Source of the DNA: Lentiprolixibacter aurantiacus
GTDB taxonomy: Bacteria > Bacteroidota > Bacteroidia > Flavobacteriales > Flavobacteriaceae
DNA: 64,000 bases
Direction of reading: 5' to 3'
Assembly (NCBI RefSeq): GCF_026241225.1
Contig: NZ_JAPFQP010000001.1
Location: forward strand, 992,001-1,056,000
Positions 52,328-62,126 of this stretch are shown here, piece after piece. The notes beneath the pieces were generated by a model. The model ran no database searches. It was not told the origin of the DNA and saw only the letters and a program-made list of their open reading frames with translations. Made by a program: the position numbers and the translations under genes. Numbering within the stretch: position 1 is the stretch's first letter; each line of letters opens with the position of its first letter.

Positions 52328-53332
52328 TTATATTACCTGGAATCCATGGCAAAACGGATCCTCATCGTCTATGGTAATGGTATTGTAACCGTATACCTTG
52401 GCCCATCCCTGTATACTCGGAATTATTGCCGGGTATTCCCCAATTGTAGTCTCTTCTTCGATGCTGCCAATAAAGGTTGATCCAATAAAACTTTCGTGAA
52501 TAAAAGGAGCTCCTTTTTTTAATTTACCCTTGAAATGCCACTGGGCCATCCGCGCTGAGGTGCCGGTCCCGCAAGGAGATCGGTCAATGGCCTTATCCCC
52601 GTAAAAAACAGCATTCCTGGCTGTTGCTTTTTCGCTAAGCGGATTTCCTGTCCAAAGAATATGGCTTACTCCAATGATGGTGGCATCTTCCAGATGAATA
52701 AAATGACTGGGATATTTTTCATTGATCCGTTCCCGTAGTTCACGGGCCATCAGGATAAGTTCAGATGCCTTGTAATCCTGCAATCCTCTGAAGTTTTCCT
52801 GCGGATCAAAGATGGCATAGAAATTACCACCATAGGCCACATCAAAGGATAGCCTTCCGAGGTAGGAACTTTCCACTTCCAGGTCTTGCCCGGCCAGGTA
52901 GGATTTTACATTGGTAAAACGTACCCATTCCACTTTGCCTGCTTTAATTTGATAGCGGACAATCACAAGTCCTGCCGGAGTCTCCAACCGGATGACTCCC
53001 GGTGTTTTTGGAACTATCAGACCTTCCTGGAGTCCTATGGTCATGGCCCCAATGGTTCCATGTCCGCACATTGGAAGGCAACCACTGGTTTCAATAAACA
53101 GGATTCCCAGGTCGTTTTCCGGATCAGAAGGGGGATAAAAAAAACAACCGCTCATCATGTCATGGCCCCGAGGTTCGAACATTAATCCTGTGCGGATCCA
53201 GTCAAACTCTTTCAGGAAATGCGCCCTTTTTTCACTCATATTCCTGCCTTTCAATACAGGGGCTCCCGTGGTTACCACCCGGACCGGGTTACCACAGGTA
53301 TGTCCGTCTATACATTTGAAGGTATGGTTCAT
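52328..53332 (-). CDS. 4-hydroxyproline 2-epimerase (proline racemase family)
   Basis: 334 residues. Both catalytic cysteines are present: C89 in LPMCGHGTIG and C254 in RSPCGTGTSA. The second cysteine excludes the related trans-3-hydroxyproline dehydratase, which has threonine there. It should convert trans-4-hydroxy-L-proline to cis-4-hydroxy-D-proline. It overlaps the DUF885 gene by 4 bases and shares the operon with a DapA-like deaminase and an aldehyde dehydrogenase. Confidence 0.88.
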   Translation of the reverse strand: MNHTFKCIDGHTCGNPVRVVTTGAPVLKGRNMSEKRAHFLKEFDWIRTGLMFEPRGHDMMSGCFFYPPSDPENDLGILFIETSGCLPMCGHGTIGAMTIGLQEGLIVPKTPGVIRLETPAGLVIVRYQIKAGKVEWVRFTNVKSYLAGQDLEVESSYLGRLSFDVAYGGNFYAIFDPQENFRGLQDYKASELILMARELRERINEKYPSHFIHLEDATIIGVSHILWTGNPLSEKATARNAVFYGDKAIDRSPCGTGTSARMAQWHFKGKLKKGAPFIHESFIGSTFIGSIEEETTIGEYPAIIPSIQGWAKVYGYNTITIDDEDPFCHGFQVI

Positions 53333-55065
53333 GACTTATCCTGCAAATCGGTATGTTCCCTGATGTAGTTGGCAACCCTTCTTCTTAGAATAGGTAGGGT
53401 CACTGTACCCTCCCCGAGGATTACCTCATGGAATTCCCGGATGTTGAATTTTGATCCCAGTGCCTTTTCCGCTTCTTTTCGCAGCTCCCGGATCGTAATT
53501 TCACCAATTTTATAAGCCAGTGCCTGTCCCGGCCAGCCGATATATCTGTCGGTTTCTGTATTTATTTCATGAAGAGATAGGGCTGTGTTGTTTTTCATGT
53601 AATTTATGGCCTGATCACGGGTCCATCCCAATGCATGTATCCCTGTATCTACAACCAATCGGCACGCCCTCCACATTTCATAGGTTAGCTGTCCGAATTT
53701 TTCATAGGGGTTCCGATAAATACCCATTTCAGCGGCCAGGTATTCTGAATAGAGCCCCCAGCCCTCACCAAAGGCTGAGAGATACAACTGGCGGCGAAAA
53801 GCAGGAAATGCTGTGGATAATTCACGGTTTAAGGCACCCTGAAGATGATGTCCAGGCATGGCTTCATGGGCAGTAAGTGCTGGAAGCGTATACAGGGTTC
53901 TGCTTTTCAGCTTATAGGTGTTAACCAGATAGGTGCCGGATTGTGTTTCTGATCGGGGGGGCACATATCGCCCCGCGGTATATTTTGGAGCGATAGCATC
54001 CGGAACAGGCTTAACCCCGTAAGGTCTTCGAGGAAGCGTTTTGAAAAAACGGGGCAGTTCTCCATCAATGCGTTTGGCAATATCGCGTGCTGCCATTAAT
54101 AGTTTATCCGGGGTTTCGGCATAGAATTGGGGCGAGGTCCGAAGGAATGTCAGAAATTCATCATAGCTACCTTTAAAACCCAGATCTTTCATGATTTCTT
54201 TCATTTCACCACGAATCCTACTTACCTCCTGCTTACCCAGTTCGTGAATATCCCTGGCATTGTAACGATCTGAGGTAGTATAGAAATTGATTCGGTTTTG
54301 ATAGAATTCCCTGCCACCTGGTATGGAGGAAATACCTATAGATTCACGTGCCTTTGGAAGATATTCCTGTTCAAAGAATTGTTTGATATCCCGGAATGCA
54401 GGTACTACTTTATTAATGATCAGGAGTTTGGCAACCTGCCTGACCGAATCCTTTTGCTGTGGATTGAGGTCTGCCGGGAGATTCTGAAATGGTTTATAGA
54501 ATAAACTTTGCCGGAAATCACTAACAATATGTTGCTCATAGGTAGATTCATAACCCCTGAATATGATCCTGGGTTGTATATTCCCGTTCTTTAACCCCTC
54601 ACGCATTAGAGCAAAGTGCTGCACAGCGAATTCAGGGATGGCATCCAGTACTTTGAGGTAGTTCTTAACCTCATCAAAGTTGCTGAGTTTGCGAATGCGA
54701 AAATTCAGGTTGAGGTGAAAGCCCTGATCGGCCTGAATGGGATTGAGATACATGCCCAGGGCATAGCGGTCAACCTGATCCTCCAGCGTAAATTTCAATA
54801 ATTCCCAGGAGATCAGGTCCCCTTCGGAAAGGTACTTCGGATCTACCTGCGCCAAGGCATTGAGTTGTTCAGTTGCAAACGCTGCTTCCTTTTGATACCT
54901 GGCTTTCGTATATAAACCCAGAGGATGTTCTTTTCTGTCATATGCCCTGAAGTCATCCACGGCTTCAATGATGGCATGTAGTTTGTTTTGATGTGCCAGG
55001 CTGTCCTGTCCCTGAAGCGGACATAGGCCCATGATCATAAGGAAGAAAAGAAAATTTGCCCTCAT
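53329..55065 (-). CDS. DUF885 family secreted metallopeptidase-like protein
   Basis: 578 residues with a signal peptide (FLFFLMIMGLCPLQGQ). The HEAMPGHH motif at about residues 400-407 and a downstream glutamate region (SEYLAAEMG) form a zinc-peptidase-like site; the C-terminal ALGWTRDQAINYMKNNTAL and GWPGQALAYKIGE are family hallmarks. Activity is not established for most members; a peptidase that frees hydroxyproline from peptides would suit its place in this operon, but this is an inference. Confidence 0.85.
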   Translation of the reverse strand: MRANFLFFLMIMGLCPLQGQDSLAHQNKLHAIIEAVDDFRAYDRKEHPLGLYTKARYQKEAAFATEQLNALAQVDPKYLSEGDLISWELLKFTLEDQVDRYALGMYLNPIQADQGFHLNLNFRIRKLSNFDEVKNYLKVLDAIPEFAVQHFALMREGLKNGNIQPRIIFRGYESTYEQHIVSDFRQSLFYKPFQNLPADLNPQQKDSVRQVAKLLIINKVVPAFRDIKQFFEQEYLPKARESIGISSIPGGREFYQNRINFYTTSDRYNARDIHELGKQEVSRIRGEMKEIMKDLGFKGSYDEFLTFLRTSPQFYAETPDKLLMAARDIAKRIDGELPRFFKTLPRRPYGVKPVPDAIAPKYTAGRYVPPRSETQSGTYLVNTYKLKSRTLYTLPALTAHEAMPGHHLQGALNRELSTAFPAFRRQLYLSAFGEGWGLYSEYLAAEMGIYRNPYEKFGQLTYEMWRACRLVVDTGIHALGWTRDQAINYMKNNTALSLHEINTETDRYIGWPGQALAYKIGEITIRELRKEAEKALGSKFNIREFHEVILGEGTVTLPILRRRVANYIREHTDLQDKS

Positions 55066-55067
55066 GA

Positions 55068-56651
55068 TCAGATAGATTCAATTGTTAGCTTGCCATTTAC
55101 CCTCCTCAGGATCTTTAGTGGATTACTATTTTTAAGGCTGTCCGGCAACAGTGCATCAGGCCAATCCTGGTAACTGACAGGTCTTACCCACCGTCGTATA
55201 GCATCGGGGCCAACGGCAGTAAAACGCGAATCTGTGGTTGCGGGAAAAGGCCCTCCGTGGACCATAGATGGACAAACTTCTACTCCTGTGGGGACTCCGT
55301 TAAAAATCAACCGGCCTACCCGTTCTTTCAGTTGAGCAATCAATGGAGCATTAACTTTGAGCTCTTCCTCATTTCCGATAATAGTACCAGTAAGTTGCCC
55401 TTCAAGTTCGGCAATGATATTTTTCATTTCCTCCAGGTCGCTGCATTTGACTACCAGGGAAAAGGGCCCAAAAACTTCATTATGGAGGTTAGTGTTGGTC
55501 AGGAATGTACGACCAGCGACCGTCAGGATTTTTGGCTTGGCATAATTGGGAGCTGTCTTTTTTTGATACTCAGCTACCACTGAAGTGCCTTCCTGAACAC
55601 TCATTTCCTTCTGGCCTTCTTCATACTTCCGGTGGATGTCGGGATGTAGCATCAGACCGGCCTCCTTATTAAGGATTTCCTGTCCAAGGGATTCTAAAAA
55701 AATATCCAGTCCGTCCGTTTCCGATGTCAGGATAAGTCCCGGATTAGTGCAGAATTGTCCTGTTCCCAGTGTAATCGAATCTGCATAGGTGCTGGCCAAA
55801 TGTTGAGGATTCTCTCTAAGTGCAGAAGGCAGAATAACCACCGGATTTATACTCCCCATTTCCGCAAACACGGGGATAGGTTCTTTACGCTCATTAGATA
55901 ATTTATGAAGTGCGGTACCCCCGGCAATACTTCCTGTAAATCCCACAGCTTTTACAAATGGGTGTTTCACTAATTGCTGTCCAACCTGAATATCACTACT
56001 ATTCAGATTAGAGAAGACACCATCCGGCATTCCGCATATTTTTGCTGCCGTCACAATAGCCGAGGCTACCAGTTCTCCGGTGCCGGCGTGCATGGGATGA
56101 CTTTTAACAATTACCGGGCATCCCGCTGCCAAAGCGCTGGCAGTATCCCCTCCCGCAGTGGAATAAGCAAGGGGAAAATTACTGGAACCAAAGACCACAA
56201 CCGGCCCTATGGGAGTAAGTATTTTTCTGAGATCCGGTTTGGGTACGGGTTTGCGGTCCGGGATAGCGGTATCAATACTGGCTTCCACCCAATCTCCTTC
56301 CTCGAGCAGATTGGCAAACATACGCAATTGCCCCAGTGTTCGTCCCCTTTCGCCAATGGCACGCCCCTCAGGCAGTCCGGATTCCTTCATATAGGTATCT
56401 ATGAGTTCATTACCCAGGGACTCGATCTTATCGGCAATAGTCCTGAGAAATTGGGCTTTCTGTTTTCCGGGGACCATGGAATATAGCTCGAAAGCTTCTG
56501 CAGCCATTTGCACGGCCTCTTCCAGTTCTTCTTCCGAAGCTTCGTAAAAGGTCCAGGGATTTTTAATATTAAGCTTTGGGTTAAAGGTGGTATAGGTCAC
56601 CTTGCCCTTTGCTGAAAGGGTATTCCCAATATAATTTTTACCGCTGATCAT
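55068..56651 (-). CDS. Alpha-ketoglutaric semialdehyde dehydrogenase-type aldehyde dehydrogenase
   Basis: 527 residues from the ATG at 56651 (MISGKNYIGNTLSAKG); the ATG at 56699 would overlap the DapA-like gene region. The catalytic cysteine is in GTGQFCTNPGL and the general base glutamate in VFAEMGSINP. NADP-type length. In the hydroxyproline pathway it oxidises 2,5-dioxopentanoate to 2-oxoglutarate. It lies 10 bases after the DapA-like gene. Confidence 0.87.
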   Translation of the reverse strand: MISGKNYIGNTLSAKGKVTYTTFNPKLNIKNPWTFYEASEEELEEAVQMAAEAFELYSMVPGKQKAQFLRTIADKIESLGNELIDTYMKESGLPEGRAIGERGRTLGQLRMFANLLEEGDWVEASIDTAIPDRKPVPKPDLRKILTPIGPVVVFGSSNFPLAYSTAGGDTASALAAGCPVIVKSHPMHAGTGELVASAIVTAAKICGMPDGVFSNLNSSDIQVGQQLVKHPFVKAVGFTGSIAGGTALHKLSNERKEPIPVFAEMGSINPVVILPSALRENPQHLASTYADSITLGTGQFCTNPGLILTSETDGLDIFLESLGQEILNKEAGLMLHPDIHRKYEEGQKEMSVQEGTSVVAEYQKKTAPNYAKPKILTVAGRTFLTNTNLHNEVFGPFSLVVKCSDLEEMKNIIAELEGQLTGTIIGNEEELKVNAPLIAQLKERVGRLIFNGVPTGVEVCPSMVHGGPFPATTDSRFTAVGPDAIRRWVRPVSYQDWPDALLPDSLKNSNPLKILRRVNGKLTIESI

Positions 56652-56661
56652 AGGATTAGTA

Positions 56662-57603
56662 TTATTTGGCTGACAACCTCGAATTTTGTCGTAATGCAAG
56701 ATAATCCGGTAATTGAGGTCTGTTTTTTACTCCTCTGGAAATGATATCAAGTACACGATCCCTTTCCGCTCCCTGCAAGGGCAGGCGGGGTTTTCGAACA
56801 TGTTCTGTGCCTATTCCGTTAGCCACTTCTGCGAGTTTGATATTTTGGACCAGTTGTGGGTTGATATCCAGTTCCAGTAAAGGAAGGAACCAGCGGTAGA
56901 TGGCCAGGGCTTCTTCGGTTCTGCCGGCTTTAGCCAGTTCATAGATAGCCACGGTCTCCGCCGGGAAAGCACAAACCAGTCCGGCCACCCAGCCATCAGC
57001 ACCCATCAGCAAGCTTTCCAGGCCAAGAGTGTCTACACCAGTCAGGACTTTGAGCCGGTCTCCAAAACGGTTTCGTATCCTGGTGATATTGGAGATATCC
57101 CTTGTGGATTCCTTAACTGCCTGTATAGTGGGTAATTTTAGAAGTTCTTCGAACATTTCCATGGTCACCTCAATACCATAATCCACAGGATTGTTGTAGA
57201 TCATTATGGGAAGGTCCGTGCTTTGGGCAATAGTCTTGAAATAGGCTACAGTTTCGTAATCGGTGGCTTTGTATCGCATAGGAGGTAGGACCATTAACCC
57301 GGATGCCCCCTGTTCTCGAGCAGAGATAGCAGCTTCAATGGCGCCAGCTGTGCTTTGCTCCGCGATATTCATGATCACAGGAACCTGACCATGGACAAAG
57401 TCGACGGTTGCTTCTACCAGTATTTTTTTTTCTTCTTTGGTTAGAGTACTGGCTTCTCCCAGTGTACCCCCCAGGATAATGCCGCTGACTCCGGCATTTA
57501 ACTGGGCTTCCAGATTTATCCGGAACATATCCAGGTCCAGTCGATCTTCTGCCGTAAATTTTGTAGTCACAGCGGGCATTACGCCCTTCCATTCAAAATT
57601 CAT
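56662..57603 (-). CDS. DapA-family lyase, probable pyrroline-4-hydroxy-2-carboxylate deaminase
   Basis: 313 residues. The TIM-barrel lysine is K164 (QAVKEST) and the tyrosine Y136 (IMIYNNPVDYG). The GGTLGEASTL loop replaces the usual GTTGE-S/T of DapA. Neighbours (epimerase, ketoglutaric semialdehyde dehydrogenase) point to the deaminase/dehydratase step of hydroxyproline breakdown rather than lysine synthesis. First gene of the operon. Confidence 0.8.
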   Translation of the reverse strand: MNFEWKGVMPAVTTKFTAEDRLDLDMFRINLEAQLNAGVSGIILGGTLGEASTLTKEEKKILVEATVDFVHGQVPVIMNIAEQSTAGAIEAAISAREQGASGLMVLPPMRYKATDYETVAYFKTIAQSTDLPIMIYNNPVDYGIEVTMEMFEELLKLPTIQAVKESTRDISNITRIRNRFGDRLKVLTGVDTLGLESLLMGADGWVAGLVCAFPAETVAIYELAKAGRTEEALAIYRWFLPLLELDINPQLVQNIKLAEVANGIGTEHVRKPRLPLQGAERDRVLDIISRGVKNRPQLPDYLALRQNSRLSAK

Positions 57604-57801
57604 ATTCCGGAAATTGAGTTACTATGCTGAGTAGTAGTTTATATTAGGAAAGGCCTCTCCGTGCCTTATTTTCACTAAGGTTAAATGTAGGGAAATCTGT
57701 GCGTTTAGCCAGCCCTGAATTCGGCAAATTTTGATCTGTTTCCGGAAGAATAATTTGAATTCTGCTTCCTTCTGTAAACTGAATCTTTTTAATTTAGGGT
57801 T

Positions 57802-58254
57802 ATGCGAATAATCCCCCATTTTTATATTCTGTTATTGTTTTCAGCTTCAAGCTTACATGCCCAGATAGAAAATGATAAAGTTGCGCACTTTGCCATAGGA
57901 GCATTTTCCGGGGCAGGCGGTGCTTTCATCGCTTCTGAACTTACGGACCGAAATCGATTCTGGACGTTTACGGGTTCCCTGGCAGGAAGTCTTCTGGTAG
58001 GACTGGCTAAAGAAGCCATAGATGAGCGCAATTCCAACAATAGCTGGGATAATGGAGATCTGGGAGCTACTGTCATAGGGGGTATGGCAGTTGGCATTAC
58101 CATAGAGTTGATTTCAAAAAAGGATGGCAAGCGATACCAGAACCGGAGAAACAAAATCATATCAGATCAGAATGCAACAGCTGCAGTGGAATTTTTGTTG
58201 ATGGATGCTGAATACAATCGAAACAGGCTTGTAAATATTAATGCTGATGAATGA
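57802..58254 (+). CDS. Exported membrane protein of unknown function (YfiM/DUF2279-like pattern)
   Basis: 150 residues. Signal peptide ending near LHAQ, then DKVAHFAIGAFSGAGGAF, a second hydrophobic stretch (WTFTGSLAGSLLVGLAKEAID) and DNGDLGATVIGGMAVGITIEL. The DK-xx-HF, AKE and GDL-N/GA spacing recalls YfiM-like periplasmic lipoproteins, but there is no lipobox. Tentative. It overlaps the next gene. Confidence 0.6.
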   Translation: MRIIPHFYILLLFSASSLHAQIENDKVAHFAIGAFSGAGGAFIASELTDRNRFWTFTGSLAGSLLVGLAKEAIDERNSNNSWDNGDLGATVIGGMAVGITIELISKKDGKRYQNRRNKIISDQNATAAVEFLLMDAEYNRNRLVNINADE

Positions 58255-58630
58255 GATTCTTTCTGTTTTAAACCTGGCATTGTCTGCCGTCGGTAAGGCC
58301 TTAACAAAAAGAGGTACCCGGATTGAAAAAAAGATCAGAGCCGTCCAGCTTATGCAAAAGGCCGTGAATCGGACTAAACTATACCTCAATGAATCCAATG
58401 GAAATTACCATCCCAATGCCGAGCTTTCCGATCTATGGAATGAGGCCTTTGCTGCCATGATACTCATTGACCATGAACTGGCGAGAAAACTGAACGAACA
58501 GAGTCGTTTCTGGATCGAGCCACAGGCCTGGCTACTGGAAGAAAGTGCCATGGAATTGCAACCCTCTCTGATGGAATTGCAGGATCGCTGCGAATCGATC
58601 ATAATAGAGCTTCAAAGACGTAAAACCTAA
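58247..58630 (+). CDS. Small helical protein of unknown function
   Basis: 127 residues from the ATG at 58247 (an ATG at 58241 is also possible). All-helical and soluble with no recognised domain: [26 protein letters not shown], then [20 protein letters not shown], then a final charged helix ending LQRRKT. Start overlaps the previous gene by about 8 bases, and its end overlaps the convergent FAD oxidoreductase by 4. Confidence 0.65.
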   Translation: MNEILSVLNLALSAVGKALTKRGTRIEKKIRAVQLMQKAVNRTKLYLNESNGNYHPNAELSDLWNEAFAAMILIDHELARKLNEQSRFWIEPQAWLLEESAMELQPSLMELQDRCESIIIELQRRKT

Positions 58631-59895
58631 AGGTATTCCGAAATAAGATAATCCAGATCCGGACTCTCTTCCAGCAAAGAAATGATTCCCAGGGCAGCCT
58701 GTTCACCGGACAACATAGCAGCGTTCAGCGAAGCGTTTAGGAGGACATCGCCCGACAGGAAAACCGTGCTGTTGATCCTGGTTTCTGAAGGGGGCAGACC
58801 GTATTTTAGGTTTTGTAGTTTGGGCAATGCCGACTTGATATTGTAGCGTTTCAGGAAACGGCAATTTGGGATACCACATAGAGTTTCCAGCTCTCCCTTT
58901 ACTTTTTCGATAAGGTCTTTTTCGGTGTGCGAGTGGTCTTTGACAATGGTGACGGAAAGTGTACTCGTTTTGCTTTTCCGGTTGAGGTTAAAGGCAATAT
59001 TATTTATCAGAGCATTGGGCTCGGATACAAGGCCGATCAAATTTTCTTTTGTACTGCGTGATTCCGTTTCAAAATAAAGGGTATCACAGCTTCGCCAGGT
59101 GAGCTCCTGCTTCCTTAAGTTGGGGATCAATCCCGAAGCTTCCGTGGCAACTATGGTCAGGTGGCTGGGAATTATCTCCCCTGTTTTAAGTGTGATCCTG
59201 CCTTCTTCTACTTTCTCTACCGGTGTGGAAAACTGGAAACTTGTATTGACCAATTGATCCTGAATCTGACGGGGAATAGCCTCAATCCCTTCTTTGGGAA
59301 TAGCCGCTTTGCCCTCCCCGAACATCTTGTAGACAAACTCGAACATCCTACTGGAGGTCTCCAATTCTGGTTCCAGGAATATGCCGGCAAAAAACGGTTT
59401 GAAAAAACGTGCAATAACCGTATTTGAAAAGCCGTAATCTTTGAGGTATGACAACGTATTTACTTCAGGGGTATCGAATATTTCTTCAAGGCTTTTCTTT
59501 TTTAATTCCCGGTTAAGGCGGAAAATCTTCAGCTTGTCTCCAAAAGTAGCTGCATTATTGAAAATAGTAGGAAAGAGCAATGAGGCATCCCTTAGTGGAT
59601 CCCCCAGCTTCCTTCCTTTTCCTTCCGCATACAGGACCGCACCTGGCCTGAAGTATTGCAGATTCAGCTTCTCGAAATCCAGGTGTTTCCGGGCCAGGGG
59701 GTAGGCGGTAAGCAATACCTGAAAACCGTGGTCCATTAGGTGCCCTCCTTCTTTGTCTGTTTTAACACGACCTCCAACCCGGTCAGATGCCTCCAGGACA
59801 GTAGGGTGGTATCCGTGTTGTTCCAGTACCCTGGCAGCTATCAAACCGCTTAGGCCTGCCCCTACGATGTGGATCTTATAAGTCGACTTCTGCAT
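58627..59895 (-). CDS. FAD-dependent amine oxidase/desaturase-like oxidoreductase
   Basis: 422 residues. The dinucleotide fold starts [21 protein letters not shown] (GxGxxG about 10-15), with [14 protein letters not shown] just after. Related to phytoene desaturase, protoporphyrinogen oxidase and amine oxidases; which one is not clear. It diverges from the Lacal_2735-photolyase pair through overlapping promoters, an arrangement seen in light-related loci, but a light role is only suggested. Confidence 0.82.
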   Translation of the reverse strand: MQKSTYKIHIVGAGLSGLIAARVLEQHGYHPTVLEASDRVGGRVKTDKEGGHLMDHGFQVLLTAYPLARKHLDFEKLNLQYFRPGAVLYAEGKGRKLGDPLRDASLLFPTIFNNAATFGDKLKIFRLNRELKKKSLEEIFDTPEVNTLSYLKDYGFSNTVIARFFKPFFAGIFLEPELETSSRMFEFVYKMFGEGKAAIPKEGIEAIPRQIQDQLVNTSFQFSTPVEKVEEGRITLKTGEIIPSHLTIVATEASGLIPNLRKQELTWRSCDTLYFETESRSTKENLIGLVSEPNALINNIAFNLNRKSKTSTLSVTIVKDHSHTEKDLIEKVKGELETLCGIPNCRFLKRYNIKSALPKLQNLKYGLPPSETRINSTVFLSGDVLLNASLNAAMLSGEQAALGIISLLEESPDLDYLISEYL

Positions 59896-59927
59896 TTATT
59901 GTTTAAATATTAACACAAAACGTTAAA

Positions 59928-59944
59928 CAAAAATAGTAGTTTTG
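59928..59944. promoter_or_regulatory. Overlapping divergent -7 boxes
   Basis: The minus strand reads TATTTTTG at 59928-59935 (for the FAD oxidoreductase) and the plus strand TAGTTTTG at 59937-59944 (for the Lacal_2735 gene). Both match TAnnTTTG and nearly touch, so one bound polymerase would block the other. Confidence 0.5.
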
Positions 59945-59972
59945 TCTTGCAATCGTATAAAACTATGCCCAA

Positions 59973-60140
59973 ATGTTGAATTTATTCAAAAAGAAGTCGG
60001 AAAAGGAAAAGTTACAGGACAAATACAAAAAACTGATGTCTGAGGCCCATAAGCTTTCAACCACAAATCGCCGATTAAGTGATGATAAGGTGGCCGAGGC
60101 CGATGAGGTCCTCAAGCAAATTGATGCCCTGGAAGAATAA
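59973..60140 (+). CDS. Lacal_2735 family small protein
   Basis: 55 residues, ATG to TAA. LFKKKSEKEKLQDKYKKLMSEAHKLSTTNRRLSDDK then AEADEVLKQIDALEE: a charged helical hairpin matching the Flavobacteriia family named Lacal_2735. Function unknown. It precedes the photolyase gene by 14 bases, suggesting co-transcription. Confidence 0.85.
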   Translation: MLNLFKKKSEKEKLQDKYKKLMSEAHKLSTTNRRLSDDKVAEADEVLKQIDALEE

Positions 60141-60154
60141 TTCGCACTACCGCT

Positions 60155-61636
60155 ATGGACAAACCCGAAATTAATGTGGTTTGGTTAAAGCGGAATCTCA
60201 GGCTGCAGGACAACGAAGCCTTATTCCGGGCTACCCAGGCCAACATCCCATTTCTTATTGTTTACCTCTTTGAGCCCTTTCTGCTAAATGACCCGCATTA
60301 CGAGAGCAGGCACTGGAATTTTATAAGGGAATCCCTGCGCGACTTAAATGAAGCGTTGAGGCCACATAGGAGTAAGGTGCTCAGTGTTCAGTCTGAAGTG
60401 ATTCCTTTTTTTAACAAGCTACAATCGTATTACCGGATTCAAAACATCTATTCCCATCAGGAAACGGGAATAAAGGTTACCTATGAGCGGGATAAAAACT
60501 TTACCCGCTATTGTCGAAATAACCAGATCCAATGGCAGGAGTTTGTTAATAACGGTGTGTTCAGGGGGCTTATTAACCGCCAAAACTGGAAGGAAGATTG
60601 GGAAAGCTATATGAAGGAGGAGTGTTTTGCATTTACACCAAAAGCAGGGCAAATTTTGGGGCTTCCCAGCATACAACTCATAGAAGTCGGATATAGTGGG
60701 GCAAGCCTGGAAACACCAGAGGAAAGCCCTTTTCAAAAAGGAGGAACGCGCACAGCCCTACAGTACCTGAGATCCTTTTTAGAAACGAGATATCCCAATT
60801 ATAACAGTGATATAAGCAAACCGGAAGTTTCACGAAAAAGTTGCAGCAGGCTTTCACCCTATCTGGCCTGGGGAAACCTGTCAGTCAGGGAGGTTTGGCA
60901 GGAAGCCAAAGCCCTGCGTAACAATAGTTCTCATAAAAGGGCTTTGGATGGTTTTACTTCCCGTCTGCGATGGCAGGCCCATTTTATACAGAAGTTTGAA
61001 ATGGAAGAAACCATGGAACAGGAAAGTGTAAACAAGGGCTATGGTACTCTCAAAAAAGCAATATCCAGGACCTATTTACGTGCCTGGGAAACTGGTAATA
61101 CAGGATTCCCACTGGTAGATGCCTGTATGCGATGTTTAAAGGAAACAGGCTACCTGAACTTCCGGATGAGGGCTATGGTGGTATCCTTTGCCACCCATCA
61201 TCTATGGCAACCCTGGCAGGCTATCAGCAAGCATCTGTCGCGCTGTTTCCTGGACTTTGAGCCAGGGATTCATTTTCCGCAATTGCAAATGCAGGCCGGG
61301 GAAACCGGAATCAACCAGATACGGATTTACAGCCCCGTGAAAAACTCCTATGAGCACGATCCTTATGGCGTTTTTATCAGAAGATGGGTGCCAGAATTGC
61401 GCAGCATTCCGGATGCCTTTGTCCACGAGCCCTACCTCATGACAGAACTGGATCAGAAGTTTGCGAATTTTACGCTGGGAAAGGACTATCCCCGGCCCGT
61501 AATTGACCTGGAGGTTAGCAGGAAAAAGGCAAGTCAGACCTTATGGGATTATCGGAAACACCGGGTTGTTAAGGAGGAAAACCGCAGGATCCTACAAAAG
61601 CATACTTTGAAGGATAAAAGGCCATTTGATTCATGA
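60155..61636 (+). CDS. Cryptochrome/deoxyribodipyrimidine photolyase family protein
   Basis: 493 residues. The N-terminal photolyase alpha/beta domain (NVVWLKRNLRLQDNEALF) and the C-terminal FAD-binding domain (SCSRLSPYLAWGNLSVREVW; TGNTGFPLVDACMRCLKETG; NFRMRAMVVSFATHHL) are complete. It should repair UV pyrimidine lesions with light or act as a cryptochrome; these cannot be separated here. Transcribed with the Lacal_2735 gene. Confidence 0.88.
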   Translation: MDKPEINVVWLKRNLRLQDNEALFRATQANIPFLIVYLFEPFLLNDPHYESRHWNFIRESLRDLNEALRPHRSKVLSVQSEVIPFFNKLQSYYRIQNIYSHQETGIKVTYERDKNFTRYCRNNQIQWQEFVNNGVFRGLINRQNWKEDWESYMKEECFAFTPKAGQILGLPSIQLIEVGYSGASLETPEESPFQKGGTRTALQYLRSFLETRYPNYNSDISKPEVSRKSCSRLSPYLAWGNLSVREVWQEAKALRNNSSHKRALDGFTSRLRWQAHFIQKFEMEETMEQESVNKGYGTLKKAISRTYLRAWETGNTGFPLVDACMRCLKETGYLNFRMRAMVVSFATHHLWQPWQAISKHLSRCFLDFEPGIHFPQLQMQAGETGINQIRIYSPVKNSYEHDPYGVFIRRWVPELRSIPDAFVHEPYLMTELDQKFANFTLGKDYPRPVIDLEVSRKKASQTLWDYRKHRVVKEENRRILQKHTLKDKRPFDS

Positions 61637-61683
61637 ATTTTTTTGCTTTTGTAACATTTATCAAATTTAACATACATATAAGC

Positions 61684-61869
61684 ATGAAAAATATACTTCT
61701 TATCAATGCTATTGTTTGGGCAGCCGTATTGTTAATTGCTTCCTGGATGTTTAAAGACGATCCTAATTACAAGTACTTCTTTGGGGTCCTTGTTTTTGCT
61801 GCCGGATTTACAAACAGTGTGATCCACAGTGCTTCAAAGCGCCGACGTGAAAGCAGTTGTCTTAAATAG
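61684..61869 (+). CDS. Small two-helix membrane protein
   Basis: 61 residues from the ATG at 61684; a longer reading from 61633 overlaps the photolyase stop and is unlikely. Two hydrophobic helices (NILLINAIVWAAVLLIASWMF and YFFGVLVFAAGFTNSVIHSA) and a basic tail (SKRRRESSCLK). No family recognised. Probably at the end of the photolyase transcript. Confidence 0.6.
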   Translation: MKNILLINAIVWAAVLLIASWMFKDDPNYKYFFGVLVFAAGFTNSVIHSASKRRRESSCLK

Positions 61870-61941
61870 GACATAACTTTCCATTGCGCTCATAAAATCA
61901 CTTGAAAAAAGAGAGAAATTCCGTAACTTGCGCCTCCTTAC

Positions 61942-62023
61942 GCAGGTGTGGTGGAATTGGTAGACACGCTAGTATCAGGAACTAGTGCCGCAAGGCTTGA
62001 GAGTTCGAGTCTCTCCACCTGTA
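61942..62023 (+). tRNA. tRNA-Leu (anticodon CAG)
   Basis: 82 bases. Acceptor GCAGGTG pairs with CACCTGT (terminal G-U), discriminator A; anticodon stem CTAGT/ACTAG around ATCAGGA; long variable arm GCCGCAAGGC; T-arm GAGAGTTCGAGTCTCTC. Reads CUG. A TTG at 61902-61904 and a TAACTTGC 19 bases later form a plausible promoter. Confidence 0.95.
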
Positions 62024-62031
62024 CGAATTGC

Positions 62032-62060
62032 AACCCATCCCAAACGGATGGGTTTTTTTT
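62032..62060 (+). terminator. Terminator after tRNA-Leu(CAG)
   Basis: AACCCATCC and GGATGGGTT with a CAAAC loop, followed by T7. Confidence 0.88.
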
Positions 62061-62103
62061 AAAGTGGAGAGACGAGAAGTTTATCTGGTCTGTAGCGACG
62101 GGA

Positions 62104-62120
62104 AGTCTCTCCACCTGTAC
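62104..62120 (+). repeat. Truncated copy of the tRNA-Leu(CAG) 3' end
   Basis: AGTCTCTCCACCTGTAC repeats 17 bases of the tRNA (62008-62024) exactly. Upstream at 62064-62073, GTGGAGAGAC is the inverted complement of its core, so the two could form a hairpin. Confidence 0.75.
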
Positions 62121-62126
62121 AGATTA

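Noticed and set aside
58627-59895. FAD oxidoreductase as the missing D-hydroxyproline oxidase
   Set aside because: It resembles phytoene desaturase/amine oxidase-type enzymes rather than DadA-like D-amino acid dehydrogenases and is separated from the operon by opposite-strand genes.
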